DNA of 64,000 nt, taken from positions 33,488 to 97,487 of the forward strand of contig NZ_QXEC01000021.1 in NCBI RefSeq assembly GCF_003583405.1. Reading direction: 5' to 3'. Within the stretch, counting starts at the first letter, position 1; every line of letters starts with the position of its first letter. The DNA is from Micromonospora radicis (GTDB taxonomy: Bacteria > Actinomycetota > Actinomycetes > Mycobacteriales > Micromonosporaceae). The translations under genes and the position numbers were made by a program. Below the pieces are notes generated by a model. It was given only the letters and a program-made list of their open reading frames with translations. It ran no database searches and was not told where the DNA came from. Positions 44,094 through 52,929 of this stretch are shown one piece after another.

Positions 44094-45368
44094 TCAGTCC
44101 GGGTCGGCGGGGTGCCAGCGACGCCGGGCACCTCGCGGCACGACCACGGCCGCCATCACCACCCCGGCCACCACCAGGCCTCCGATCGCGGCCAGCAGGA
44201 ACGCGCGTTCCCACCCGGCGGCCCGCCGGTCCTGCTGGGCGAGCAGCGCCGGATCGGGCCGGTTGTCGGCCAGCGCGGCGGGCGTCCGGGGCCGCGCCGT
44301 CGAGCCGCCGACCGTCTCGGTCACCGCCCGGTACGGGTTCAACACGCCCGCGCCGTAGCCGGCTCCGGGCGCCGGGTCGGCGGTGGCGACGATCTGCCCG
44401 GCCACCTCCTCGGCGGTCAGCTCGGGGCGGTACTGGCGGAGCAGGGCCGCGGTGGCGGCCACGAAGGGCGCGGCGTAACTGGTCCCCTCGGCCCGATGGT
44501 GCCCCTGGCGCGGCGCGGCGATCAGCACATCCGTACCGGGTGCAACGACGTCCACATAGGATCCGACCGGGGAGAAGGCGGCGCGGACCCCGTCCGCCCC
44601 CACCGCACCGACCCCGAGCACCCCCGGGTACGCGGCCGGAAAGGGGCGTGGATCACCGTCGGCGTGCAGGTTGCCGGCGGCGGCGACCACGACGACGTCC
44701 CGCGCGAGCGCGTACGCGACCGCCGAGCGTACCGCCGGATGGTCGGCGTACAACACGACGGACAGGTTGACCACGTCGGCGCCGTTGTCGGCCGCCCAGC
44801 GGATCGCCCGGGCGAAGTCGCCGGGGCCGACCGTGCGACCGGTCCCACGACCGTCGACCACCTGCTGTTCGCTGACCCGGATCGGCAGGATCCGGGCGTG
44901 CGGCGCCAGCCCGCGGAAGGCGACGCCACCGCGTGGTGCCGCGGCGATGACGCTCGCCACACCGGTGCCGTGGCCGACGCAGTCCCGGGTGCCGTCGCCG
45001 CCCGGGTCGAGCAGGTCGGTGCCGGTGAGTACGCGGCCGGCGAGCTGCGGATGTGCCCGGTCCACGCCCGAGTCGACCACCGCCACGATCACCCCGGACC
45101 CGGTCGCCAGCGGCGACAGTCGCTCGGGCGCGTACCGCTGCTGCGGCCAGGGCGCCGCGGCGACCGGACGGGCCGGTGGCGGCGCGGCCGGGCACTGCGG
45201 CGCCGGTCGCGCCGTCGGGAGTTCGGTCGCGGTCGAGAGGGCGACCGCCGAGGGGAGTCGGACGGGTGTCGCCGGACCGGTCGCGCCCGCCACCGTGAAC
45301 ACCGCCGGGACGGTCAACAGCGCGGCGGCCAGACCCGTCGGAAACGGACGCGGAACGCACCGGAACAT
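44094..45368 (-). CDS. mycP: Mycosin (type VII secretion subtilisin-like protease)
   Basis: 424 aa: signal peptide, N-terminal Pro-rich extension, S8 protease domain, Pro-rich linker and C-terminal membrane helix (GWERAFLLAAIGGLVVAGVVMAAVVV) with a short basic tail, the standard mycosin layout. The catalytic triad is seen as VVDSGVDRAHP (Asp), GHGTGVASVIA (His) and GTSYAAPFVAA (Ser), with AAAGN for the oxyanion Asn. Mycosins stabilise the ESX complex and trim substrates on the outer face. GGAGG precedes the ATG by 6 nt. Convergent with the WXG100 pair. Confidence 0.92.
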   Translation of the reverse strand: MFRCVPRPFPTGLAAALLTVPAVFTVAGATGPATPVRLPSAVALSTATELPTARPAPQCPAAPPPARPVAAAPWPQQRYAPERLSPLATGSGVIVAVVDSGVDRAHPQLAGRVLTGTDLLDPGGDGTRDCVGHGTGVASVIAAAPRGGVAFRGLAPHARILPIRVSEQQVVDGRGTGRTVGPGDFARAIRWAADNGADVVNLSVVLYADHPAVRSAVAYALARDVVVVAAAGNLHADGDPRPFPAAYPGVLGVGAVGADGVRAAFSPVGSYVDVVAPGTDVLIAAPRQGHHRAEGTSYAAPFVAATAALLRQYRPELTAEEVAGQIVATADPAPGAGYGAGVLNPYRAVTETVGGSTARPRTPAALADNRPDPALLAQQDRRAAGWERAFLLAAIGGLVVAGVVMAAVVVPRGARRRWHPADPD

Positions 45369-45520
45369 CGACCGCCTCCGTATCGTGTCGACTCCGGAAC
45401 GGGATGTTATCGCCTGCGGTGAAACGGGGCGGACCGGCACCGGCCTTGACATTGTGATCTTGAAGTGACCTTGTAGGTTGTAACCGATACCTATGGCCTG
45501 TGGCGGGAGGAGGGGTGGCC

Positions 45521-48250
45521 GTGACCGAATGGGCGCCGGCCACCGAGGCCGAGGCGGCGATGCGGGACGCCCTGCGGGGCAACGACCAGCAGCTTTACTT
45601 CCGCATCCTGTCCAGCGTCGAGCTGCTGTTGCCGATCTCCGCTCCGGCGGTCGTCGGTCAGGCGCCGGTGGGTTGGGGCACCTGGACCACCGGTGGCCGT
45701 ACCCACGTGTTGGCGTTCACCTCCGCCGAGGCGCTACGCGCCTGCCTCGGCGACCATGCCGGGCCCACCCGCCGCCTCGGCTACGCCGAACTCGCCGCCG
45801 GCTGGCCGAACCACGAGTGGTGGCTGGCGGTGAACCCGGGCCTGCCCGTCGAGGGCTACCTGCCCGCCTGGTACGTCTCCCAGCTGTCCCGGGGTGACGT
45901 CAGGTTGCCCGGCCGTACGGTGGGCGCCCGCGCCCGTCTGGAGCGGGTGGAGGCGTTGAACCGGGCCCGGGCGGGCGGGTTGGACGGGAACAAGCCGTCC
46001 GCACCGAAGCCCTCCATGGCATCGGCACCGGAGCAGCGGCCGGGGCGACCGGGTGTGCCGCCGCCGGTGGTGCCTCCGGCCTTCCAGCTTCCCGACGTGC
46101 CGGTGGCGGCGCCGGGCACGGTCGCCGAGCCGCATGGCCGGCAGCCCGCCGGCTGGGCCCTGCGCCAGCAGGCCGGCCCACCCGCCTCGGTGGCCCCGGA
46201 GCACCGACCGGTGGCCGGTGCCACCCACCCGGCCGCACCCGCCGATGAGCGGGCGGCCGGATTCGGCGCTGCCCGTCCGGACGGTCGCAACGGCCTGCCG
46301 CCCCGCCGGCCCGTGCCGTCCCCCGCAGAGCAACCCGCTTCCCCGGGCCACGGACGAACGATTCCGCCAGAGCGGTCCGGTGCGCCGGCCAACGGTCACC
46401 CCGCCGACCTCGGTGCCGACCAGGCCGCCCGGCGTTCGTTCTTCGAACCGGCCGCCGGCCGACCGACCCAACGCGGTGACCGGCTGACCGAGCGGGCCAC
46501 CCCGCCGTCCCGGTTCGCCCGGGGCGGACAGCCGTTTCCCCGCCGAGGGCCGGCTGCCGAGCCGTCCGCCGGCCAGTCCCGAGCCTTCGTCTTCACCGAC
46601 GACGCGCAGAGCACGGGCGCGACCCGTCCGGCCGCGGACGGGGACGCGACCCAACCGTTGACGCCGACGACCGGACCGGCACCGGAACCGTTCCGGCGGG
46701 CGCCGACGACCGGGCCGGCCGGCTGGGGCACCCCCGGCCAGGACGGCGGCGCGGACGACGCGGATCCGACCCAGGCGTTACCCCGTCGGCCGCTGGCCGA
46801 GCCCACGGAGGAACTGTCCCCGTCGATCGCGGAGCCGGTCTCCGGCCCACCCGCACCGCGTCGCGGGTTCACGCCGATCGTCATCGAGGGCACCATCATC
46901 GAGGCCCGCGATCTCACCATCGTCCCGCCCGCCGAGGAGTACCCGGGAACCGGCGTGGGCGGATGGCTGACGGCGGAGTCGGCCGTCGCGACGGGCGGAG
47001 CCGCGCCGACCGCCCCGGCGCCCCCCTCCGCCGAGGCGGAGCCCACGGTGGCGATTCCGCCCTTCGAGGTGGAGCCGACCGTGGCGATCCCGCCGGTGGA
47101 GCCGGAACCGGAGCCGGATGCCGAGGCGACCGTTCCGGTGCCTGCGGTGCTGCCGGAGCCGCCGGCTCGCACCGAAGTGCCGCCGGTGGCCACGCCCGAG
47201 CAGCCGCCCCCGGCCGTGCCGGCCGTGTCGCCCCCGGCGTCGGTGCCCGAGGCGTCAAGCACACCGGTTCCTGCCGCCGACTTCGAGCCGGCCAACGAGG
47301 TGGAGGAGGACCTGCTCGCCGCCACCGGCACCGGAAACACCGACACGTTCCTGTCCACGTTGCTGCTGGCCCGGGTCCTCATGCCGGTGGCCGTCGGCGC
47401 CGTCCCCGGCAGCCGGCCCGGCGACCCCGGCTTCGTCTGGCCGACCGTGGAACTGGACGGCCAGAAGTTCGTCGTGGTCTACACGTCGCCCGAGCGCCTC
47501 GCCGACCACGCGGACCCGGCCGTCGAGACGATGCAGGTCCGCTTCGTCCAGCTGATCCGCTGCTGGCCGGATCCGTTGTGGTCGTTCGCCGTCAATCCCG
47601 GTACCCCGGTGGGCGCCAAGCTGCCCGGCGAGCAGATCGTCGGGCTGGCCAACTGGGCGACCGAACTGGGGCTCGGCGACGATGCTGGGCGCGAGCCCGA
47701 ACCGACCGTCGAGGCGTCCGCACCGTCCGGCGGCCCGCAGCGGGCGGCTCCCGCCGCCGACCCGGCCCGGCCGATCGTGATGCAGAAGGCGATCGCGCCC
47801 AGCCAACTCGGCTACTACCTGGAACGCGGCTACGACCGGGTTTCCGGATTCGTGCACCGGGCCACCGAACTGGCCCACCTCACCACCCCGGCCCAGCTGT
47901 TCCGGGCGCTCGGCCTGCACCACCCGGAGTCACCGTTCGCGTCGGACGCCGAGGAGATCTACGTGCTGAGGTGGCCGGCGTACCGGCCGAGCCTCTACCG
48001 CATCCCGTACGGCGGGCAGAACGAGACCGCCATGCGGGCCATGGAGGGTTGGGTCATCGAACGCCCGCCGTTCCGCGGTAACGGCTTCGCACCTGGTGAG
48101 AGCGGCGAGGTGTTGGCCGAGTTCAAGGTGGACAGCGTACGCCTGCCGCACGGTGCGCAGCTGCTACGGCTCGGTGCGGACGGTGTCGAACACCCGGTCG
48201 CCGTCCTCGACGCCGACACCCTCTCCTGGCGACAGGTCGGTGACCAGTGA
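45521..48250 (+). CDS. Large double SseB-domain protein of the ESX locus
   Basis: 909 aa from the GTG behind GGGAGGAGGGG; in-frame GTGs at 45500 and 45515 are less likely. An SseB-like domain at about 5-125 (ALRGNDQQLYFRIL...WLAVNPGLPVEGYLP), a 450-residue Pro/Ala-rich linker, and a second SseB-like domain at about 590-715 (DLLAATGTGNTDTFLSTLL...WSFAVNPGTPVGAKLPGEQI). The C-terminal 155 residues (AIAPSQLGYYLERGYDRVSGFVHR...) form a further domain I do not recognise by name. No signal peptide. Such proteins accompany actinobacterial ESX loci; a chaperone or regulator role is a guess. The stop overlaps the next gene (TGATG). Confidence 0.75.
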   Translation: MTEWAPATEAEAAMRDALRGNDQQLYFRILSSVELLLPISAPAVVGQAPVGWGTWTTGGRTHVLAFTSAEALRACLGDHAGPTRRLGYAELAAGWPNHEWWLAVNPGLPVEGYLPAWYVSQLSRGDVRLPGRTVGARARLERVEALNRARAGGLDGNKPSAPKPSMASAPEQRPGRPGVPPPVVPPAFQLPDVPVAAPGTVAEPHGRQPAGWALRQQAGPPASVAPEHRPVAGATHPAAPADERAAGFGAARPDGRNGLPPRRPVPSPAEQPASPGHGRTIPPERSGAPANGHPADLGADQAARRSFFEPAAGRPTQRGDRLTERATPPSRFARGGQPFPRRGPAAEPSAGQSRAFVFTDDAQSTGATRPAADGDATQPLTPTTGPAPEPFRRAPTTGPAGWGTPGQDGGADDADPTQALPRRPLAEPTEELSPSIAEPVSGPPAPRRGFTPIVIEGTIIEARDLTIVPPAEEYPGTGVGGWLTAESAVATGGAAPTAPAPPSAEAEPTVAIPPFEVEPTVAIPPVEPEPEPDAEATVPVPAVLPEPPARTEVPPVATPEQPPPAVPAVSPPASVPEASSTPVPAADFEPANEVEEDLLAATGTGNTDTFLSTLLLARVLMPVAVGAVPGSRPGDPGFVWPTVELDGQKFVVVYTSPERLADHADPAVETMQVRFVQLIRCWPDPLWSFAVNPGTPVGAKLPGEQIVGLANWATELGLGDDAGREPEPTVEASAPSGGPQRAAPAADPARPIVMQKAIAPSQLGYYLERGYDRVSGFVHRATELAHLTTPAQLFRALGLHHPESPFASDAEEIYVLRWPAYRPSLYRIPYGGQNETAMRAMEGWVIERPPFRGNGFAPGESGEVLAEFKVDSVRLPHGAQLLRLGADGVEHPVAVLDADTLSWRQVGDQ

Positions 48251-48612
48251 TGCGCGACGGCTACGTGGCCCGTTGGCAGGGCCGGGAGTATCCGGCCAGC
48301 CCGGACGGCGGCGAGGTCCGGCTCTACCAGGCGGAGCCGGGCGAGGGGTTCACCGAGGTGCGGCCCGGCCGGCACGTGCGGGTCGTCCCGGCCGCGGAGA
48401 TCGAGGAACTGGCGTACGTACGGACGACCTGTACCTGGAAGGGACAGCCGTTCATCGTCCTCGGGGAGCACGAGGGCTGGCTGCGGATCGAGTACACCGG
48501 TGGCCGCTGGCCGGTCGCGCAGGCGATGCGCCTGGAGGCCTTCGACTTCGGTGTCTACCAGGGGTGGGCGCCCGTCGGCGAGGTCACCGACCTGCGGGAA
48601 CAGCGGGTCTGA
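48250..48612 (+). CDS. Conserved small protein coupled to the SseB-domain gene
   Basis: 120 aa, MRDGYVARWQGREYPASPDG... with CTWKGQPFIVLGEHEGWLRIEYTGGRWPVAQAM, mostly beta-rich and soluble. I do not recognise a named domain. The start shares a base with the upstream stop, so it is made together with the SseB-domain protein and probably works with it. One in-frame GTG at 48247 is an alternative. Confidence 0.65.
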   Translation: MRDGYVARWQGREYPASPDGGEVRLYQAEPGEGFTEVRPGRHVRVVPAAEIEELAYVRTTCTWKGQPFIVLGEHEGWLRIEYTGGRWPVAQAMRLEAFDFGVYQGWAPVGEVTDLREQRV

Positions 48613-48627
48613 GCGGCCTGCGCCGCC

Positions 48628-49560
48628 TCAGGACTTCGCCCAGCGCAGGATCTCGCCCAGCACCAGTTCCGGGGCCTCCAGGTGCGGGAAGTGCCCGACC
48701 TCGTCGAGCAGCCGCCACTCGTACGGTGCCGTGACGTAGCGGCCCGAGCCCTGGGCGGTACGCGGCAGCGACGCCACGTCGAGTTCACCGTGCAGTTGCA
48801 GGGTGGGGGTGACCAGCGGACGCTGCATCAACTTGACGAACCGGTAGCCGTGTAACCGCAGCACCGAGCGGAACGCCCACCGGTAGCCCTCCAGCGCGCA
48901 GAACGCCGCCTGCGGGATCCGCATGGCCTCCCGGTAACGCTCGGCGTACCCGGCGAAGTCCGGACCGCCGACCCAGCGGGGGCCACCCCACTGGCGCAGG
49001 ATCGCCTCCACCGCGCGACCGTCGTCCCGGGTCAGGACGTGCTCGTAGCGGGGCAGTTGGAACCGCAGCGCGGGGGTGGAGGCGGCGAACTGGCCACGGG
49101 GATCGGCGAAGATCGCCGCGCGCAGCCGCAGCGGATGCGGCGCGCCGAGCACCACCAGCCGGCGTACCAGCGCGGGATGGAACGCCGCCACCGTCCAGGC
49201 GATCATGCCGCCGGCACCGGTGCCGGCCACGGTCGCCGAGCGTTCACCGAGGGCGCGGATCATCCCGGCGACGTCGGCCGCGAGGGTGTAACCGTCGTAC
49301 CCCCGGGGTGGTTTGTCGCTGGCACCGTAGCCGCGCAGGTCGACGGCGACCGCGCGGAATCCGGCGTCGGCGACGGCGGGGAGCATCTGGTGCCAGGCCC
49401 ACCAGTGCTCGGGGAAACCGTGCAGGAACAGCACCATCGGTCCGGTACCGGCCTCGACCACGTGGAACCGGCTGCCGTTGGCGCCGACGAACCGGTGCGT
49501 CCACGGCCCCTCGGTGAGTACGCAGGACTCGTCGACGGTCTCGCCACGCTGGTCGGTCAT
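48628..49560 (-). CDS. Alpha/beta hydrolase, epoxide-hydrolase-like, nucleophile missing
   Basis: 310 aa. The oxyanion segment FLHGFPEHWWAW (47-56) and DLRGYGASDKP (74-84) are typical of epoxide hydrolases. The nucleophile elbow should read G-H-D-W-G-G but here reads GTGAGG (113-118), so the nucleophile is Gly115. The acid (HGELDVAS) and the base His (VGHFPHLEAPE) remain. Either it is a pseudoenzyme or it uses another residue. The ATG is 7 nt after TAGGCT, so the mRNA is probably leaderless. It ends 15 bp from the ESX-locus gene on the other strand. Confidence 0.85.
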   Translation of the reverse strand: MTDQRGETVDESCVLTEGPWTHRFVGANGSRFHVVEAGTGPMVLFLHGFPEHWWAWHQMLPAVADAGFRAVAVDLRGYGASDKPPRGYDGYTLAADVAGMIRALGERSATVAGTGAGGMIAWTVAAFHPALVRRLVVLGAPHPLRLRAAIFADPRGQFAASTPALRFQLPRYEHVLTRDDGRAVEAILRQWGGPRWVGGPDFAGYAERYREAMRIPQAAFCALEGYRWAFRSVLRLHGYRFVKLMQRPLVTPTLQLHGELDVASLPRTAQGSGRYVTAPYEWRLLDEVGHFPHLEAPELVLGEILRWAKS

Positions 49561-49567
49561 GACCGAC

Positions 49568-49573
49568 AGCCTA
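49568..49573 (-). promoter_or_regulatory. -10 element of the alpha/beta hydrolase gene, probably leaderless
   Basis: TAGGCT on the minus strand, 7 nt before the ATG, the same hexamer and spacing as at mqnC and the small gene at 14441. Confidence 0.5.
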
Positions 49574-49617
49574 TGACCCCGGTCGCCGTCCACTCGTCCG
49601 GACGCCGTCGCCGCTGG

Positions 49618-50115
49618 TCAGCCGACCGGACTGAGCTTCACGGCGGTGACCGGTAAGCCCGGCCCGCAGTCCACGCCGGGCGTCGCCGGGCCGGTGGTCA
49701 CCCGTACCCAGGTGCCGGTGGCGAAGCTGCCCTGCCCGGTGCCGTACAGGGCGTACTCCCGGCCGTCGTCGGTGACCAGGGTGTAGCACGGGCCGTCGCC
49801 GCCATGGCTCAACCGGCCGGCGAGCACGTTGGCCCGGCGCAGCTCCGTGGGCTGGCTCGGTGGCGCGGTCGGGCTGCCGACCAGCGGCGGCCCGGTGGGC
49901 GGGAAGGGGCCACGACCGTCGGGCGGTTGCCCGTCGGCGGCATCTCCGGCGGCCGTGCGGGTCGGATCGGCAGCTGTGCCGGAGGCGTCGGCGGCGGTCG
50001 CGGTGGGGCTCTGCGCGACGGTCCCGCTGCCTCCGTCGCGGTCGGCGCAACCAGTCAGCACCAGCAGGATGGCGAGGCAGGCCGCTGGCGCGCGGGTGCG
50101 GAGGGTGGTGCGCAC
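49618..50115 (-). CDS. Putative lipoprotein
   Basis: 165 aa from GTG 50115. LAILLVLTGCADRDG is a lipobox with Cys near residue 20, after RTTLRTRAPAAC. A Ser/Thr/Pro-rich linker (about 25-85) leads to a small C-terminal domain (VLAGRLSHGGDGPCYTLVTDDGREYALYG...WVRVTTGP...VDCGPG) with a cysteine pair. This resembles a small OB- or beta-barrel-like lipoprotein domain; function unknown. Upstream in-frame starts exist, but they only add Arg/Gly-rich sequence and run up to the terminator of the protease gene. Confidence 0.6.
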   Translation of the reverse strand: MRTTLRTRAPAACLAILLVLTGCADRDGGSGTVAQSPTATAADASGTAADPTRTAAGDAADGQPPDGRGPFPPTGPPLVGSPTAPPSQPTELRRANVLAGRLSHGGDGPCYTLVTDDGREYALYGTGQGSFATGTWVRVTTGPATPGVDCGPGLPVTAVKLSPVG

Positions 50116-50215
50116 GAGGGTACGACGCGATCCCCGTCGCCCCGGTTCCCGCCTCGCAGCGGTTCCCGGCGTCGATCCGCCCGCCGTCCCGGCGCGCCGA
50201 CCGGCCGGCAAGAAT

Positions 50216-50252
50216 GTGCTGCCCCGGGCGGGAAACCCGCCCGGGGCAGCAC
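50216..50252 (-). terminator. Terminator of the immune inhibitor A gene
   Basis: A perfect 17-bp stem, GTGCTGCCCCGGGCGGG and its inverse, with an AAA loop, 14 bp after the stop of the minus-strand protease gene. Confidence 0.85.
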
Positions 50253-50266
50253 CGTTGGTCAGCGGC

Positions 50267-52687
50267 TCAGGAGAAACGGACCTTGGTGTAGATGCCGTTC
50301 TGCTCCAACACCCGGATCTTGGTGCCGGTGGCCGGCAGCTTGACGCCGTGGTTGGGCAGCTCCGGGAACCAGTACTGCTTGGTGTCGTCGAACAGCGGCT
50401 GCGCGGCCTGACCGCGGATGTACTGCGGCTGACTGTTCAGGTGCAGCGTGAACGAGTCCGCCTTCTTCAGGCTGAACGGCGCGTCGTAGACCTGGATCCG
50501 GGCCCGCCACGGCTGGCCGGTCAGGTTGTAGATCGGCCGTGGCCGAGAGTCGATGATCAGATTCCGGCCCTCGCCCGGATGCGCGAACGTGTCGTTGTCC
50601 GCCCACCGGGTGTTCCAGTACGAGATCAGCAGACCTTCCTGGTACGCGTAGTGATCCACGTAGTCCGGCCTGGTGTTGGCGTAGCCGAAGAAGTACGGCC
50701 CGGTCTTGAGGTACTTGTCGTACGAGATGTACTGCCGCGTCCCCGCGATGTAGAAGTTCGCGAAGCTGCGGGTGTAGGTCTCCTCGACCACCTCGAAGCC
50801 GCCGGCCAGCGTCCAACCGGCCGCGCCGTCCTCGGCGCCGTCGGTGAAGACCGTCGCGCCGTCGGCGGTCAGCGTGACCGCGTCACCGAAGAAGCCGCCC
50901 TCGGAGACCGCGCCGTCGGTCTGGTAGCGCAGCCGGAAGCCGACCTGGCCGCCGACCACCCCGTCCAGCGGGATCGAGACGTCCACCCACTCGTCGCCGG
51001 AGCTGCCGTCGAGGGCGAACCGGCCGGGCGAGATCTCCTTCAGCGGCGCGCCGTCGACCGTGCCGGGCAGCGGCGTCCAGGTCTGTCCACCATCGACCGA
51101 GGTCTCGAAGAACAAGTAGTCGTACTCGGCCTCGATGCTGTAGCGGCCCTTCATGGACAGCGTCGCCGACGACTTCCCGGTCAGGTCGAACGTCCGGGTC
51201 ATGGTGCTGTTCAGGTCGTCCGCGTTACCGGAGAAGAACTGCTTGTCGCCCTCGAACGGCGCGCCGTTGTCGAAGGTGTACTCCCGTTCGGGCAGCACCA
51301 CCACGGCGGCCTGGGCCTCCTTGGTGTTGTACTCCTGCGGGCCGAGGACGAGGGTGCGCTTGTCGCCGGCCCGGATCACCTCGTAGTCCAGCCAGCCGAG
51401 CTGGAGCTTGTTCCAGGCGCCCAGGTCACCGCCGCGCTCGCCGATGCCACCGTCGTTCTTGGCACCGAGGCGGCTCTGCGCCATCAGCGTCCAGTGCTCG
51501 TTGTTGTTGTCACCACCGCTGATGACGTTGTAGTCGTCCGGCAGGCCGAGGTCGTGGGCGTACTCGTGGTAGAAGACGCTCCGGCCGCCGTTCTCGGGCT
51601 GGATGGTGTAGTCGCCGATCCAGACGCCGGTGTTGCCGATCTGGGTGCCGCCGGCCGGGAAGTTCGGCGGGCCGGTGCGCCCCTGGTCGGAGGCGTACGC
51701 GTACCAGCGGTGGCTCCAGATGGCGTCCTCGCCGTAGATCGGGTCGCCGTCGGCCATGTCGCCTCCGGCGTGCACGATCTGGAAGTGGTCGATGTAACCG
51801 TCCGGCTCGTTGAAGTCACCGTCGCCGTCGTGGTCGTACCGGTCCCACTGGTCCATCGCCCGCACGTCGGCGGCGATCTCCTCGTCGCTGCGGCCGGCGG
51901 CCTGCTGACCGGCCACCCACTGGTTCGCCGCGTCCCGGACCAGCGCCCAGACGTTGGAGCAGACGATCGAGTCACACGGGTAGCCGTTGGAGCGGCCGTA
52001 CCGGGCCTGGTTGTAGTTCACCTTGACCCAGTTGGTGACCACGCCGTCGACGCTGTAGCGACCCGAGGACTGCGCCTCGTAGTACTGCTTCACCGACTCG
52101 TCGCCCGGACCGGTGCCGAAGTAGAGCTTCCGGAAGTGGTCGGCGTCGTAGTTCGGCTGCCAGACGGTGGAGTTGTCCACCCGCCGGTCAGGCTGCGGAA
52201 TCTCGTTGTGCAGCGGCCCGTCGAACCGGGCGGGGCCCGGGACGGTCGGGTCGGTGTCCTGGTCGGGGTAGCTCGGGTGCCGTTCGTTGCCGAACTCGGC
52301 GAGGATCACGAAGATCTGGTCGGTCCGTTCCCGCGACAGTTCGACGTACTGCCGCTCGGTCGGACCCTTGCCGCGCTTGGTGGTCTTGGCGTCACGGCCC
52401 GCCTTGCCGCCGCGGACGGCACGATCGCCCACCTTGACCACGGTGCTGCCGTTGATCCGCTCCGTCTTGGCGCGGCCCGAGAGCACCTCGCTCAGACCCT
52501 CCTGACGCAGGGCGCGGCGCTTCTCCTCCAGCGGGTTCGGCAGGTCGTGTTCGGCGTGGGCGGGCTCGGCGACCGACGGTGCGGCCGTCGGCGGCTCGGC
52601 GATCGGCGCGGCGGCGGCGGATGCACCGACCGTCAGCCCTGTCGCCGTCAACGAGAGCCCAAGCAGACCCACTGCGACTTTCCGCAC
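50267..52687 (-). CDS. Secreted immune inhibitor A (M6) metalloprotease
   Basis: 806 aa with a signal peptide (VRKVAVGLLGLSLTATGLTVGASAAAA). A propeptide region to about 120 is followed by the catalytic domain with FYHEYAHDLGLPDDY, the HExxH zinc motif, and ERQYVELSRERTDQIFVILAEFGN at its start. Beta-sandwich modules (VTLTADGATVFTDGAEDGAAGWTLAGGFE and neighbours) and a C-terminal domain follow, as in Bacillus InhA. Secreted protein degradation is the likely role. GGAGGT precedes the GTG by 5-6 nt. A strong hairpin ends the gene. Confidence 0.92.
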   Translation of the reverse strand: MRKVAVGLLGLSLTATGLTVGASAAAAPIAEPPTAAPSVAEPAHAEHDLPNPLEEKRRALRQEGLSEVLSGRAKTERINGSTVVKVGDRAVRGGKAGRDAKTTKRGKGPTERQYVELSRERTDQIFVILAEFGNERHPSYPDQDTDPTVPGPARFDGPLHNEIPQPDRRVDNSTVWQPNYDADHFRKLYFGTGPGDESVKQYYEAQSSGRYSVDGVVTNWVKVNYNQARYGRSNGYPCDSIVCSNVWALVRDAANQWVAGQQAAGRSDEEIAADVRAMDQWDRYDHDGDGDFNEPDGYIDHFQIVHAGGDMADGDPIYGEDAIWSHRWYAYASDQGRTGPPNFPAGGTQIGNTGVWIGDYTIQPENGGRSVFYHEYAHDLGLPDDYNVISGGDNNNEHWTLMAQSRLGAKNDGGIGERGGDLGAWNKLQLGWLDYEVIRAGDKRTLVLGPQEYNTKEAQAAVVVLPEREYTFDNGAPFEGDKQFFSGNADDLNSTMTRTFDLTGKSSATLSMKGRYSIEAEYDYLFFETSVDGGQTWTPLPGTVDGAPLKEISPGRFALDGSSGDEWVDVSIPLDGVVGGQVGFRLRYQTDGAVSEGGFFGDAVTLTADGATVFTDGAEDGAAGWTLAGGFEVVEETYTRSFANFYIAGTRQYISYDKYLKTGPYFFGYANTRPDYVDHYAYQEGLLISYWNTRWADNDTFAHPGEGRNLIIDSRPRPIYNLTGQPWRARIQVYDAPFSLKKADSFTLHLNSQPQYIRGQAAQPLFDDTKQYWFPELPNHGVKLPATGTKIRVLEQNGIYTKVRFS

Positions 52688-52710
52688 GTGGTACCTCCGG
52701 GTTGAGGGAT

Positions 52711-52775
52711 CCGGCCCATCCGGGGGTTGTGGGCCGGCGAAATGACCCACACGAATGGGGCCACTGGTGAATCTA
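52711..52775 (-). promoter_or_regulatory. Promoter and leader hairpin of the protease gene
   Basis: On the minus strand TTCCCA (52798-52793), 17 bp, TAGATT (52775-52770) is a plausible promoter. In the leader, CCGGCCCA and TGGGCCGG (52711-52718, 52730-52737) form an 8-bp stem about 10 bp upstream of the ribosome-binding site. Confidence 0.4.
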
Positions 52776-52880
52776 GGCATCGTTGGGTCCGCTGGGAAGG
52801 GTGATGCGTCGATTTGTTGCAACGGATTGTTGGGTCGCCCGTCCGCTGTCACATGCCGGGTCCGGTCCGGACACGACGAC

Positions 52881-52909
52881 GGGTGGCGGTCCGCGCGGGA
52901 CCACCACCC
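52881..52909 (-). terminator. Terminator of acsA
   Basis: GGGTGGCGGTCC and GGACCACCACCC form a 12-bp stem with one mismatch and a GCGCG loop, 21 bp after the acsA stop on the minus strand. Confidence 0.7.
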
Positions 52910-52929
52910 ATCGAGGCGTACGCCGGCTG

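Noticed and set aside
49829..52705. A 958-codon open frame on the plus strand opposite the protease gene
   Set aside because: It is the antisense of the immune inhibitor A gene, which has a signal peptide, HExxH motif, ribosome-binding site and terminator. Long antisense frames are common at this G+C content.
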